A stretch of 64,000 nucleotides of DNA. Origin: Trebonia sp964581815 (GTDB taxonomy: Bacteria > Actinomycetota > Actinomycetes > Streptosporangiales > Streptosporangiaceae). A model generated the notes under the pieces. The model was not told the DNA's origin. It saw nothing but the letters and a program-made list of their open reading frames with translations, and ran no database searches. Every line of letters begins with the position of its first letter. Position 1 is the first letter of the stretch. Location of the stretch: assembly GCA_964581815.1 (NCBI GenBank), contig CAZORE010000008.1, positions 1 to 64,000 of the forward strand, given 5' to 3'. The translations under genes and the position numbers were made by a program. Shown here piece by piece: positions 43,728 to 52,915 of the stretch.

Positions 43728-44780
43728 ATGAAACGCCCGACCATTACCGACATCGCGCAGCGGGCCGGCGTGACCAAGGCCGCGGTCTCCTTCGCGCTCA
43801 ACGGTCAGCCAGGGGTCTCCGCCGCGACCAGGGAGCGGATCCTGGCGATCGCCGAGGAGATCGGGTTCCAGCCGAGCAGCGCCGCGCGCGCCCTTTCCGC
43901 GGGCAAGACCGGGGCGTTCGGCCTGGTAATCGACCGGCCCGCCCGCTTGCTCGGCATCGAGCCCTTCTTCATGCAGCTGATCTCCGGCATTCAGGCCGAC
44001 CTGGCCGCGCACCAGGTCACGCTGCTGTTCACGATGACCGAGGACACGGACGCGGAGATCGAGCTGTACCGCCAGTGGTGGGCGCAGCGCCGGGTGGACG
44101 GCGTCTTCGTGGTTGACCTCAAGGTCGATGACCGCCGGATCCCGGCCATCGAGAAGCTCAAGATGCCCGCCGTGGTGATCGGCTCGCACCGCGGCGCGGG
44201 GACACTGCCCGCGATCGCGCAGGACGACCGGCGCGTGGTGGAGACCGTGGTCCGCTACCTGGCTGGTCAGGGGCACCGTCGGATCGCCCGCGTGGGCGGC
44301 CGGTCCGCCTACTGGCACTCGGTCCTCCGCCGCGATGCGTTCGAGGCGGCGGCCGCGATCGCCGGGCTCACGGCGTTCTCCGTCGAGGCGGACTACACCG
44401 CAGAGCACGGCGCCCAGGCAACGGTTAGCCTGCTCGGCTCGGCCGAGCCGCCCACCGCGATCCTCTACGACAGCGACGTGATGGCGGCCGCCGGCCTGGG
44501 CGTCGCGCAGCGCATGGGCGTCAGCGTGCCCGACGGGGTGTCGATCATCTCCTGGGACGACTCCGCCCTGTGCGAGCTGATGCACCCAGCGCTGACCGCG
44601 CTGCACCGGGACATCGCGGGCGCCGGCTCGACCGCCGCGCGGATGCTGCGCGAACTGGCGGCCGGCGGTCACCCGGAGAGCGTCATGGAGCCTCAGCCGC
44701 AGCTCAAGGTCCGGATGAGCTCCGGGCCGGCGGGCGTGCCCGGGATCACGTCGCCCGTCAGGACCCGCCGGACGGCCTAG
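43728..44780 (+). CDS. LacI-family transcriptional regulator
   Basis: A 350-residue regulator. The N-terminal helix-turn-helix is TITDIAQRAGVTKAAVSFAL with hinge helix SSAARALSAGKTGAFGLVID, followed by a periplasmic-binding-like sensor (FFMQLISGIQADLAAHQ, GVFVVDLKVDDRR, DDSALCELMHPALTAL). ATG at 43728 with GGGG upstream is the natural start. It is divergent from the glycosidase and just upstream of the ABC transporter operon. Motifs shared by these three promoters are plausible binding sites. The ligand is probably an oligosaccharide. Confidence 0.94.
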   Translation: MKRPTITDIAQRAGVTKAAVSFALNGQPGVSAATRERILAIAEEIGFQPSSAARALSAGKTGAFGLVIDRPARLLGIEPFFMQLISGIQADLAAHQVTLLFTMTEDTDAEIELYRQWWAQRRVDGVFVVDLKVDDRRIPAIEKLKMPAVVIGSHRGAGTLPAIAQDDRRVVETVVRYLAGQGHRRIARVGGRSAYWHSVLRRDAFEAAAAIAGLTAFSVEADYTAEHGAQATVSLLGSAEPPTAILYDSDVMAAAGLGVAQRMGVSVPDGVSIISWDDSALCELMHPALTALHRDIAGAGSTAARMLRELAAGGHPESVMEPQPQLKVRMSSGPAGVPGITSPVRTRRTA

Positions 44781-44992
44781 CCGGCGCGCCCGTCCCCGCG
44801 CGTCCGCACGCCTTCCACGCCAGGTCCCGGAGGCGGCGGACGGCCGCCGCGGCCGGCCCTTCGCGGCGGTATGTGCCCATGGTCCCGGTCTCGGATGAGC
44901 TCCGTCCCTAGGCTGCGAAGCGGCACCGAGATCTGATTGCTACGTGAGCAAAACACAGACAGCCCTTTACGTGGATGCCGCTTTGGGTTAAC

Positions 44993-45007
44993 ACTTAACC
45001 GGTATAG
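44993..45007. promoter_or_regulatory. Operator-like motif, site 3 (transporter side)
   Basis: ACTTAACCGGTATAG, the exact reverse complement of 43483-43497. It lies 166 bases upstream of the first permease. The surrounding interval 44781-45172 has no gene; a short hairpin-free AT-richer stretch (TTGGGTTAACACTTAACC) may include the promoter. Confidence 0.6.
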
Positions 45008-45172
45008 CTCATCCTGTCCAACGGCGACACTGAAGCGAACCGGACAAAGCGCGCCCGTAAGCACTCAGTGGTCTCGTTGTACCTAGAACGGAAAAGACTT
45101 GGTACTGCCCACCATGCTGGTACGCCGGGAGAGTTGCGGCCGCGCGCCCGGCGAGACGGGGCTGAGGGAACG

Positions 45173-46150
45173 GTGAACGCTCTTGTCCGCAAGCTGGCGT
45201 TCTACCTGATCGCCGCCCTGATCGCGATCACGATCGACTTCTTCATCCCCCGGATGGTGCCCGGCAACGCGGTCGCCGCGCAGCTGGCCAACCTGCACGG
45301 CACGATCACCCCCGCCACCCTGAAGGGCCTGTACGAAGAGTTCGGCCTGTCCGGGAATCAGTCCGCGTGGGACCAGTACGTGCATTACTGGGCTCAGCTG
45401 CTGCACGGCAACCTGGGCACCTCCACCAGCTTCTATCCCACCTCGGTCAGCTCGGTCATCGGCGGCGGGATCTACTGGACCCTGGGCCTGGTCGGGATCG
45501 CCACGCTGATCAGTTTCGCGCTCGGCACCGCGCTCGGCATCGTGGTGGCCTGGCGCCGTGGCAGCGTCCTGGACAACCTGCTTCCCGCGCTCACTTTCTT
45601 CCAGGCGGCTCCGTACTTCTTCCTGGCGATCCTGCTGGTCGCCCTCCTGGGTACCGGCCTGCACTGGTTCCCGCTCCTCGGTGGCTACTCGATCACCCAG
45701 ACTCCGGCCTGGAACCCGGGTTACCTCACCGATGTGCTTGACCACGCGGTCCTCCCGGCGCTCACGATCGTGCTCGCGTCCGCGGCCGGCTGGGCCGTTG
45801 GCATGCGGAACGTGATGGTCACCACGATGGACGAGGATTACGTGCTGATGGCCCAGGCCAAGGGCCTGCCCAAGTGGCGCGTGCTGAGCTACGCGGCACG
45901 GAACGCGATCTTGCCCAGCGTGACCGGGTTCTCCCTGGCGATCGGCTTCGTGGTATCCGGAGCGCTGCTCACCGAGATCGTCTTCGACTACCCGGGCATC
46001 GGCTACCTGCTCAAGCAGGCGGTGCTTAACCACGACTACCCGCTGCTGCAAGGCCTGTTCCTGATCATCACGTTTGCCGTGCTCGCCGCGAACCTGCTCG
46101 GTGACTTCGTCTACGTGTTCCTCGATCCGCGAGCCCGGCGGGAGGCGTGA
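45173..46150 (+). CDS. ABC transporter permease, DppB/OppB type
   Basis: A 325-residue permease with six TMs. N-terminus NALVRKLAFYLIAALIAITI leads into IPRMVPGNAVAAQL, typical of DppB. The EAA-like cytoplasmic loop is MAQAKGLPKWRVLSYAARNA, and FDYPGIGYLLKQAVLNHDYP is the family's C-terminal signature. GTG at 45173 with GAGGGAA upstream gives the family start; the longer ATG at 45068 is rejected. It is first in a five-gene operon with tight spacing. Confidence 0.94.
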   Translation: MNALVRKLAFYLIAALIAITIDFFIPRMVPGNAVAAQLANLHGTITPATLKGLYEEFGLSGNQSAWDQYVHYWAQLLHGNLGTSTSFYPTSVSSVIGGGIYWTLGLVGIATLISFALGTALGIVVAWRRGSVLDNLLPALTFFQAAPYFFLAILLVALLGTGLHWFPLLGGYSITQTPAWNPGYLTDVLDHAVLPALTIVLASAAGWAVGMRNVMVTTMDEDYVLMAQAKGLPKWRVLSYAARNAILPSVTGFSLAIGFVVSGALLTEIVFDYPGIGYLLKQAVLNHDYPLLQGLFLIITFAVLAANLLGDFVYVFLDPRARREA

Positions 46151-46154
46151 CCGC

Positions 46155-47216
46155 ATGACCACCGTGACCATCGTCGGCGCCCCAGGAGTGCCCACTCCGA
46201 CGATCGTTCCCGCCACCCGGCGACGGATCCGGCTGCCGCGCTCAGCCAAGGTCATCACCGGGCTCACGCTGTTCGCCATCTTCGTCTTCCTGGCCATCTT
46301 CGGCTCGGCGCTGTCGCCCTATGACCCGAGCTTCATAACCACCGCTACGAACGGCACGCCGCAGCCGCCCTCGGCAGCGCACCTGCTCGGCACCACTAAC
46401 CTCCAGCAGGACATACTGTCCCAGCTGCTCGCCGGGACCCGGCCGATCATGCTGGTGGCGTTCCTGGCCGGCGCGGCGGCGACCGTGCTGTCCATTCTCA
46501 TCGGCGTGCTGGCCGGGTACTTCGGCGGGCTGCTTGACGACCTGCTGTCCCTGCTGATCAACGTGTCCCTGGTGCTGCCGGCGCTGCCGCTGCTGATCGT
46601 GCTGACCGGTTTCCTCGGCACCTCGTCCTCGGCGAACGACCCGCTGATCGCGCTGATCATCGCAGTCACCGGCTGGGCGTGGGGCGCGCGGGTGCTCCGG
46701 GTGCAGGTGCTGTCGATGCGGAACCGGGACTTCGTCGAGTCGGCGCGGCTGATCGGCGAGCGGCCGTGGCGGATCATCGGCTTCGAGATCATGCCAAGCC
46801 TGATCCCGATCATCGCGTCGTCCTTCCTGTTCACGGTTATCTACGCCATCGGCACCTACGCCTCGCTCGCCTACCTCGGGCTGATCAACACCTCGCACTG
46901 GTCGTGGGGAACCATGCTGTTCTGGGCGGGGAACTTGCAGGCGGAGCAAAGCGGCTGGTGGTGGTGGTTCGTTCCGCCTGGCCTGGCGATCGCGTTGCTT
47001 GGCACGGCGCTCGCGCTGCTGAACTTCGGCATCGATGAGTTCATCAACCCGCGGCTGAGGGCCGCTGGCCTGTCCCGCAAGGCGGCCCGCGGCGCCGGCC
47101 TGCCCCGCCGGTTCCGGCTCGGCCTCACCCCGGTGACCGCGCAGGCCCTAGAAGGCACGGACCTGGCGGACAGCGCGTCGGGCCGCGCTACCCCGGACAC
47201 GGAGATCTCCCTATGA
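46155..47216 (+). CDS. ABC transporter permease, DppC/OppC type
   Basis: A 353-residue permease, second in the transporter operon (4 bases after the first). It has an N-terminal cytoplasmic stretch, TM1 VITGLTLFAIFVFLAIFGSA, HLLGTTNLQQDILSQLLAGT (DppC signature), and EAA loop ESARLIGERPWRIIGFEIMP. The C-terminal 50 residues are an Arg/Pro-rich cytoplasmic extension. It overlaps the next ATPase by 4 bases (ATGA). Confidence 0.94.
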   Translation: MTTVTIVGAPGVPTPTIVPATRRRIRLPRSAKVITGLTLFAIFVFLAIFGSALSPYDPSFITTATNGTPQPPSAAHLLGTTNLQQDILSQLLAGTRPIMLVAFLAGAAATVLSILIGVLAGYFGGLLDDLLSLLINVSLVLPALPLLIVLTGFLGTSSSANDPLIALIIAVTGWAWGARVLRVQVLSMRNRDFVESARLIGERPWRIIGFEIMPSLIPIIASSFLFTVIYAIGTYASLAYLGLINTSHWSWGTMLFWAGNLQAEQSGWWWWFVPPGLAIALLGTALALLNFGIDEFINPRLRAAGLSRKAARGAGLPRRFRLGLTPVTAQALEGTDLADSASGRATPDTEISL

Positions 47217-48313
47217 CCATCAGGCCGACTGCCAGCACGCCGCTGCTCGATGTGCGCGGGCTGAGCGTCGATTACGGCGTCGGACCGAACGCGGTGCGGG
47301 CGGTGGCCGACGCGAACCTCACCTTGTACCCAGGTGAGGTGGCGGGCCTGGCCGGGGAGAGCGGCAGCGGCAAGTCCACGTTCGCGTATGCGATCACCCG
47401 GTTGCTGCGCGCGCCCGGAGTGATCACCGCGGGCAGCGTCGATCTCCACTTGGCGGCGGCCCAGCCGGGACCAGGCAGCCAGCCGGGTGACGTGATCGAC
47501 TTGCTCGCCGCCAGCGAGCGGCAGCTCCGCCAGGTCCGGTGGTCCCAGATCGCGGTGGTCATGCAGAGCGCGATGAACGCGCTGAACCCGGTGTTCCGGA
47601 TCGGCGTCCAGCTCACCGATGTCTTGCGGACCCACCGCCCGGAGATGAGCCGGGCGGAACGCCGCGAGCGGGCCGCGGAACTGCTCCGGATGGTCGGCAT
47701 CACCCCGGACCGGCTGCGCGCGTATCCGCACGAACTGTCCGGCGGGATGCGGCAGCGCGCCATGATCGCGATGGCGCTGGCGCTCGAGCCGCGGATCGTC
47801 ATCATGGACGAGCCGACCACCGCCCTGGACGTGGTCACCCAGCGGGAGATCCTGGAGGAACTGGCCGCGCTGCGCACGCGGCTCGGGTTCGCCGTGCTGT
47901 TCATCACGCACGACCTGTCGCTGCTGCTGGAGATCGCCGATTCGATCTCGATCATGTACGCGGGACACATTGTCGAGCAGGCGAGCGCGCCCGAGCTGTT
48001 CCGGGCTCCCCGGCACCCGTACACGCTGGGCCTGCTTGGCTCGTTCCCGTCGCTGCACGGTCCCCGGGTAAGGATGACCGGCATCGGTGGCTCCCCGCCC
48101 GACCTGCGCCACCCGCCGGCCGGCTGCTCGTTCCACCCGCGGTGCTCCTACGCCATGGACGTGTGCCGGGAGCGGACCCCGCTGCTGCGCACGCCCCCGC
48201 GCGACGGAACCTCGGACCGCGTGGTCTCCTGCTGGCTGCACGATCCGGTCGCGTCCTCGCTTTCCCTCCCGCCCGCGCTGGCGGCTGAGCACAGTATGGA
48301 AGGTTCCCGATGA
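47213..48313 (+). CDS. ABC transporter ATPase, DppD/OppD type
   Basis: A 366-residue ATPase with Walker A GESGSGKSTF, Q loop VVMQSAMNALNPVF, signature ELSGGMRQRAMIAMALAL, Walker B IVIMDEPTTALD and H-loop FITHDLSLL. The C-terminal oligopeptide domain contains the Cys-rich segment AGCSFHPRCSYAMDVCRERT, which binds an iron-sulfur cluster in some homologues. Overlaps both neighbours by 4 bases. Confidence 0.95.
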   Translation: MTIRPTASTPLLDVRGLSVDYGVGPNAVRAVADANLTLYPGEVAGLAGESGSGKSTFAYAITRLLRAPGVITAGSVDLHLAAAQPGPGSQPGDVIDLLAASERQLRQVRWSQIAVVMQSAMNALNPVFRIGVQLTDVLRTHRPEMSRAERRERAAELLRMVGITPDRLRAYPHELSGGMRQRAMIAMALALEPRIVIMDEPTTALDVVTQREILEELAALRTRLGFAVLFITHDLSLLLEIADSISIMYAGHIVEQASAPELFRAPRHPYTLGLLGSFPSLHGPRVRMTGIGGSPPDLRHPPAGCSFHPRCSYAMDVCRERTPLLRTPPRDGTSDRVVSCWLHDPVASSLSLPPALAAEHSMEGSR

Positions 48314-49407
48314 GCGAGCCGGCCCCCGCGCTTGAGGCGCGGTCGGTCACCAAGCACTTCCCGGTCCGTCAGACGGGCCGGGTCCGGTTCCGGCGGGATT
48401 CCGTGGTGCACGCGGTCGATGGCGTGTCGCTGACCGTGCCGTCAGCCGGCATTCTCGCGATCGTCGGCGAGAGCGGCTGCGGCAAGTCGACGCTGGCCCG
48501 GCTCCTGGCCCGGGTGCTGGCACCCACGTCCGGCGAGGTGCTGATGCACGGCGTTCCCTCGACCGCCGGGTCCCGGCGGGCTTACGCGCGCACCGTGCAG
48601 ATGGTGCTTCAGGACCCGTTCGCCTCGCTCAACCCGGCGCACACGGTTGCATATCACGTGGGCCGCCCGCTGGCGCTATACGGGACCGCGGATAACCTCT
48701 CAAGAGACGCCGCGATCGAGCAGCTCCTGGACCGGGTGGCGCTCTCCCCGGCCAAGGAGTTCGCGGCCAAGCTGCCGCATGAGCTGTCCGGCGGCCAGCG
48801 GCAGCGCGTGGCCATCGCCCGGGCCCTGGCGGCGCGGCCCAAGATCCTGATCGCCGATGAGCCGGTCTCCATGCTCGACGTGTCCATCAGGCTCGGCGTG
48901 CTCAACCTGCTCGCCGGCCTGCGCGACAACGAGCGGCTGGCCATCGCCTACGTCACCCACGACATCGCGTCGGCTCGCTACCTGGCCGACGAGGTGGCGG
49001 TCATGTACGCGGGGACGCTGGTGGAGACCGGTCCGGCCATGAGCGTGACCGATTCACCGAGTCATCCCTACACCCAGCTCCTGCTCGCGGCGGCACCCGA
49101 TCCTGACCGGACCGAACCGCCGTCGCTGCAGGGTCGCGGCGCGCCCCCGAGCCTGGTATCCCCGCCCGGCGGCTGCCGTTTCCACCCGCGCTGCCCGTTC
49201 GCCATGGACGTGTGCGCACAACAAGCCCCGCCCGCCTTCGAGACCGGGCCGGGGCATCGCAGCGCGTGCTGGCTGCACGCGCCGCAGGATCCCCGCCATA
49301 TACCGACAAATAATGACATAGCTACCCATAACGCGACCGGCCAAGTCGGCCTGGTCGGCGAGCCGGAACCGGGCGCGGACCCGGCCGGCCGGAGCGCCAC
49401 TCAGTAA
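48310..49407 (+). CDS. ABC transporter ATPase, DppF/OppF type
   Basis: A 365-residue ATPase, partner of the preceding one. Walker A GESGCGKSTLARLL, Q loop MVLQDPFASLNPAHTV, signature ELSGGQRQRVAIARALA, Walker B ILIADEPVSMLDVSIR, H-loop YVTHD, and GGCRFHPRCPFAMDVC near the C-terminus. A Gly/Glu/Pro-rich tail of about 40 residues follows. The binding-protein gene starts 65 bases later. Confidence 0.95.
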   Translation: MSEPAPALEARSVTKHFPVRQTGRVRFRRDSVVHAVDGVSLTVPSAGILAIVGESGCGKSTLARLLARVLAPTSGEVLMHGVPSTAGSRRAYARTVQMVLQDPFASLNPAHTVAYHVGRPLALYGTADNLSRDAAIEQLLDRVALSPAKEFAAKLPHELSGGQRQRVAIARALAARPKILIADEPVSMLDVSIRLGVLNLLAGLRDNERLAIAYVTHDIASARYLADEVAVMYAGTLVETGPAMSVTDSPSHPYTQLLLAAAPDPDRTEPPSLQGRGAPPSLVSPPGGCRFHPRCPFAMDVCAQQAPPAFETGPGHRSACWLHAPQDPRHIPTNNDIATHNATGQVGLVGEPEPGADPAGRSATQ

Positions 49408-49472
49408 AGACCCGCCACGGTCACATACACCAAGGGCCGGCCCCGCGCCGGCCGGGCATAACGGAGTGTACA

Positions 49473-51230
49473 ATGCAACCCACCAAGATCCCGCGCAAGG
49501 CGGCCTGCGCCTTCGGCGCCCTCGCAGTGCTCGCGGTCGCAGCCTGCAGTAGCGGCTCGTCGACCACCTCAAGCCCAGGGGCGAGTACGAGCCCAGGCTC
49601 CAGCTCGGCGAGTGCAGCAGCCGGCACCAAGATGGGCACGCAGCCGCTGGTTGTCGAGACCGCTGAACTGTCGCCGCTAACCAAGAACTTCAACCCGCTT
49701 AGCGCGACCGCCTCGACCGGGTGGAACCTCCACGCGACCGACCTCATCTACGAGCCGCTGTTCCTGTTCAACCTGATGAACCCGACCCAGGCTCCGGTGC
49801 CGACGCTGGCCACCAACTACTCGTGGTCCGCCGACGGCAAGACCCTCACCCTGACCACCCGGTCCGGGGTGAAGTGGAGCGACGGCCAGGCGTTCAGCGC
49901 CGCCGACGTGGCCTTCACCTTCAACCTGATCAAGAAATACGCCGCGACCGCGGACGTCAACGGGACGCCTACCGTGAGCTCGGCGACGGCCACCGGGCCG
50001 AACACCGTCGCGCTCACGTTCCCCACCCCCCAGGCGGGGAACATGTTCGCGATCGGCTCTCAGCAGATCGTCGCGCAGCACGTCTGGCAGTCGGTCGGGG
50101 ACCCGAGCAAGTACGCCGACGCCAACCCGGTCGGCACCGGGCCGTACACGGTGTCGAGCTTCACCCCGCAGAAGATCACTCTCCAGTACAACCCTAAGTA
50201 CTGGAACGTGTCGTCGATCCACGTACCCACGGTCATCTTCCCCGGTTACGCGACCGGTACCTCCCCGGCGGCCGTCGAGTCCGGACAGGTGGACTGGGCC
50301 GGTAACAACATCGCGAACGTGCAGAACGTCTTCGTGGCCAAGAACCCGTCCACCAACCACCTGTTTATGTCGACCGCCCCGTACATGGCGTCGAACAACG
50401 TGGTCACCATGTTGTTCAACACCACTAAGGCCCCGCTCAACGACCCCAAGGTCCGGCAGGCGATCAGCTACGCGATTAACCGCCAGCAGCTGGCCACCCA
50501 GGGTGAGTCGAGCTACGAGGCGCCGGCGACCTCGTCCGGCGGGCTGCTGCTGCCCGCGAACCAGTCGCTGCTCTCCTCGCAGTACGCCAACGACCTGCCC
50601 GCCACCGGCGACTCCGCTAAGGCGGCCTCGATCCTGACCAGCGACGGCTGGACCAAGTCGGGTGGCAAGTGGACGAAGAACGGGCAGACGCTCAAGTTCA
50701 CGCTCAAGGACCCCTCTGACTTCACCGACTACTACACGGACGTCCAGCTCATCGCGACACAGCTGAATGCCCAGGGCTTCGACGTGACCCCACAGGGCGA
50801 AGCCGGCGGCTACGCCCCGTGGAACACCGATGTGCAGAACGGCAACTTCGACGCGACGCTCCACTGGGCGGCCGGCCCCCAGCCGTACACCGCCTACCAG
50901 CAGTGGTTGGACGAAACTGCCACTGCCCCGATCGGCACGGCCGCGTCGGGCAACTGGGGCCGGTTCAAGGACCCAGCGGCGCAGAGCGCGTTGAGCCAGC
51001 TCGCGGCCGCGAGCACCCCCGCCGCTCAGCAGACCGCAGTGGGCGCGCTGCAGCAGGTCATGTCCACCCAGGTGCCTGAGGCGCCGCTGCTTTACGGCGC
51101 GCTCTGGGCCGAGTACTCCACAAAGAACTACACCGGCTGGCCCTCCCAGTCCAACGCCTACGCCGACCCCGGTCCGTCCAACAACCAGGACGTCGAGATG
51201 GTGCTCCTGCATCTCACGCCGGCCTCGTGA
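49473..51230 (+). CDS. Solute-binding lipoprotein, family 5 (ABC transporter)
   Basis: A 585-residue extracytoplasmic binding protein anchored as a lipoprotein: lipobox LAVAAC with Cys25, then a Ser/Thr/Gly linker. Family-5 signatures include YEPLFLFNLMNPTQAPVPTL, TTRSGVKWSDGQAFSAADVA, NPVGTGPYTVSSFTPQKITL, and NDPKVRQAISYAINRQQLA. ATG at 49473 has GGAG upstream. Family-5 proteins bind peptides, nickel or, as in Thermotoga and Pyrococcus, cello- and xylo-oligosaccharides. The LacI regulator, glycosidase and esterase next door favour an oligosaccharide ligand. Confidence 0.94.
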   Translation: MQPTKIPRKAACAFGALAVLAVAACSSGSSTTSSPGASTSPGSSSASAAAGTKMGTQPLVVETAELSPLTKNFNPLSATASTGWNLHATDLIYEPLFLFNLMNPTQAPVPTLATNYSWSADGKTLTLTTRSGVKWSDGQAFSAADVAFTFNLIKKYAATADVNGTPTVSSATATGPNTVALTFPTPQAGNMFAIGSQQIVAQHVWQSVGDPSKYADANPVGTGPYTVSSFTPQKITLQYNPKYWNVSSIHVPTVIFPGYATGTSPAAVESGQVDWAGNNIANVQNVFVAKNPSTNHLFMSTAPYMASNNVVTMLFNTTKAPLNDPKVRQAISYAINRQQLATQGESSYEAPATSSGGLLLPANQSLLSSQYANDLPATGDSAKAASILTSDGWTKSGGKWTKNGQTLKFTLKDPSDFTDYYTDVQLIATQLNAQGFDVTPQGEAGGYAPWNTDVQNGNFDATLHWAAGPQPYTAYQQWLDETATAPIGTAASGNWGRFKDPAAQSALSQLAAASTPAAQQTAVGALQQVMSTQVPEAPLLYGALWAEYSTKNYTGWPSQSNAYADPGPSNNQDVEMVLLHLTPAS

Positions 51231-51613
51231 CCGGCAGCGCGACAGGAGGATAGCTCAAAGGCAGGAACCTGCCGCAGGCAACAAAAGACGGTGCCGATAA
51301 CAAGCGCACCGTGACCGAGGAGCGCGGCCAGCCGGCCGCGCTCCTCCTCGGTGAGCTTCCTGGTCACCAAGTAATTTCACTCAACGACAAAATCATGCTG
51401 CTCACCCGGGGCGGACACGTGGCACACCGCGGCACTTGAGCCCCCGCCTTGCCCGAGTTCGAACCGGACCGCCTGGTGGCGGAGCCGGAGTAACCGCCGG
51501 CGGTTCCCGCCGCGGGCATTCCCCTGGTACCGGGGCGATGCGGTGGGCGGGCGACGCGCCCGCCCACCGCATCTCACGTCACTGGCCGGGAACTCGCCGC
51601 GCGCCTTTCCCGG
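51231..51613 (+). other. Intergenic, after the transporter operon
   Basis: No gene seen. It contains the GC hairpin at 51317-51346 and otherwise unremarkable GC-rich sequence up to the tRNA-Gln terminator. Confidence 0.5.
51317..51346 (+). terminator. Hairpin ending the transporter operon
   Basis: GAGGAGCGCGGCC (51317-51329), loop AGCC, GGCCGCGCTCCTC (51334-51346): a perfect 13-bp stem without a T run, about 90 bases after the binding-protein stop. Confidence 0.6.
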
Positions 51614-51656
51614 AAAAAGCGAGACGGCCCTTCGCGCGTGCCGCACGGGGCCGTCT
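51614..51656 (-). terminator. Intrinsic terminator of tRNA-Gln
   Basis: On the minus strand AGACGGCCC pairs with GGGCCGTCT (51648-51656 and 51622-51630), followed by CGC and T5 (51618-51614). It begins nine bases after the tRNA's 3' end. Confidence 0.85.
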
Positions 51657-51664
51657 TCAACTCG

Positions 51665-51736
51665 CTGGGGTACCAGGACTCGAACCTAGACTAACAGAAC
51701 CAGAATCTGCTGGGCTGCCAATTACCCCATACCCCA
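51665..51736 (-). tRNA. tRNA-Gln (anticodon CTG)
   Basis: 72 nt, CCA not encoded. Acceptor TGGGGTA/TACCCCA with discriminator G, D stem GGGT/GCCC, anticodon stem GCAGA/TCTGT around loop TTCTGGT (anticodon CTG), T arm CTAGG-TTCGAGT-CCTGG. All arms fold and the sequence closely matches actinobacterial tRNA-Gln. Confidence 0.97.
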
Positions 51737-51944
51737 TTGGCAACGCGAACCAGTCGCCCCGTGATCCACGGGCGTTCCGTACCGCGCCGATGTAGTGTAT
51801 CGAATCCTGGGCACCGGAGCGAACGCGAACTCTCCGGTAAGCCGGGTTTGCCCGTTTAAGGCGCATGTGCGCCCAGCGGGCCCGCTGGTGTTCGAGATGC
51901 GCAAAGTGCGGGCATGCCTGGAAGAACGGCGCGTCTACGGAGGC

Positions 51945-52676
51945 ATGGTGCTCATTCAGGCTGCTCTCAACGGCGGGACAACGCGCGCCGATCATCAGCG
52001 GGTCCCGCTCAGTCCGGCGGAACTGGCCGACGAGGCGCGGGACGCGCAGCGCGCCGGGGCGGGAGCACTGCACCTTCACCCGCGGGACCCGTCGGGGGAG
52101 CAGACGCTCGAGCCGCAGCACGTGCTCGCCGCGGTGGCGGCGGTCCGGGCGGCGACCGGGCTGCCCGTCGGGGTGACCACGGGGATCTGGACCGTGGACG
52201 GGAACGTGCGGCGGCGGCTTGACCTGGTGGCCGGCTGGACGGGGCCGGACCGGCCCGACTACGCCTCGATCAACATGAACGAGCCGGGTACTGGCGAGCT
52301 GGCCGGCCTGCTCACCAGCCTGGGCATCGGGATCGAGGCGGGCGTGTGGACGGCCGATGACGCCCGGCTGCTCGGTGCCAGCGGCTTCCAGGACCGGATC
52401 TTGTGGGTGCTGATGGAGCCGACCTCCCGCGTGCCCGCCGAGGCCGTCGCGACCGCCGCCGAGGCCGCCGCGGAACTGGCCGGGGCGGGCATCACCGCCC
52501 GCCAGGTACGCCACGGGTACGACCTGGCCACCTGGGACGTGCTGCGCGCCGCGATCGCGGACGGGCAGGACATCAGGGTCGGCCTCGAGGACACGCGGGT
52601 CCTGCCCGACGGCGCGGCCGCCGCGGGCAACGGTGCCCTGGTGGCGGCCGCCGCCCAGCTGACCCGCGAATCCTGA
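51945..52676 (+). CDS. BKACE-family (DUF849) beta-keto acid cleavage protein
   Basis: A 243-residue member of the 3-keto-5-aminohexanoate cleavage family, zinc enzymes that condense or cleave beta-keto acids with acetyl-CoA. The start MVLIQAALNGGTTRADHQRV, substrate-carboxylate and metal region GAGALHLHPRDPSGEQTL (His-x-His), and EPGTGELAGLL are typical. It is shorter than most members, roughly 270-310 residues, missing C-terminal elements, but several short actinobacterial versions exist. ATG at 51945 has GGAGG; the upstream frame from 51795 has no family support. It lies alone between two tRNA genes. Confidence 0.83.
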   Translation: MVLIQAALNGGTTRADHQRVPLSPAELADEARDAQRAGAGALHLHPRDPSGEQTLEPQHVLAAVAAVRAATGLPVGVTTGIWTVDGNVRRRLDLVAGWTGPDRPDYASINMNEPGTGELAGLLTSLGIGIEAGVWTADDARLLGASGFQDRILWVLMEPTSRVPAEAVATAAEAAAELAGAGITARQVRHGYDLATWDVLRAAIADGQDIRVGLEDTRVLPDGAAAAGNGALVAAAAQLTRES

Positions 52677-52713
52677 TATTCCCGGTGCTTCCGGCGGGAC
52701 CGGTTCCCTCGTG

Positions 52714-52743
52714 TTGGTACCACTCACCAAGAGGCGGTATGGT
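52714..52743 (+). promoter_or_regulatory. Promoter of tRNA-Glu
   Basis: TTGGTA (52714-52719), an 18-base spacer and TATGGT (52738-52743), 39 bases upstream of the tRNA. Both hexamers and spacing fit the vegetative sigma factor. Confidence 0.65.
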
Positions 52744-52782
52744 GTACCTCGCCGGGGATGCGGAACCCTCGGCGAGCATCTC

Positions 52783-52855
52783 GGCCCCGTCGTCTAGAGG
52801 CCTAGGACGTCGCCCTCTCAAGGCGGTAACGCCGGTTCGAATCCGGTCGGGGCTA
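52783..52855 (+). tRNA. tRNA-Glu (anticodon CTC)
   Basis: 73 nt without encoded CCA. Acceptor GGCCCCG with CGGGGCT (first pair G-T), D stem GTCT/AGGA, anticodon stem TCGCC/GGCGG with loop CTCTCAA (anticodon CTC), T arm GCCGG-TTCGAAT-CCGGT. All arms fold. Confidence 0.96.
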
Positions 52856-52860
52856 CTCGG

Positions 52861-52906
52861 TACGAGGGCGCCTGCTCGCAAAAAGCGCGAGCCGGACGCC
52901 CTCGTA
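52861..52906 (+). terminator. Hairpin downstream of tRNA-Glu
   Basis: TACGAGGGCG (52861-52870) pairs perfectly with CGCCCTCGTA (52897-52906), and inner GCTCGC/GCG pairs extend it around an A5 loop. It begins five bases after the tRNA, so it probably ends that transcript. Confidence 0.75.
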
Positions 52907-52915
52907 GCATTTCGC

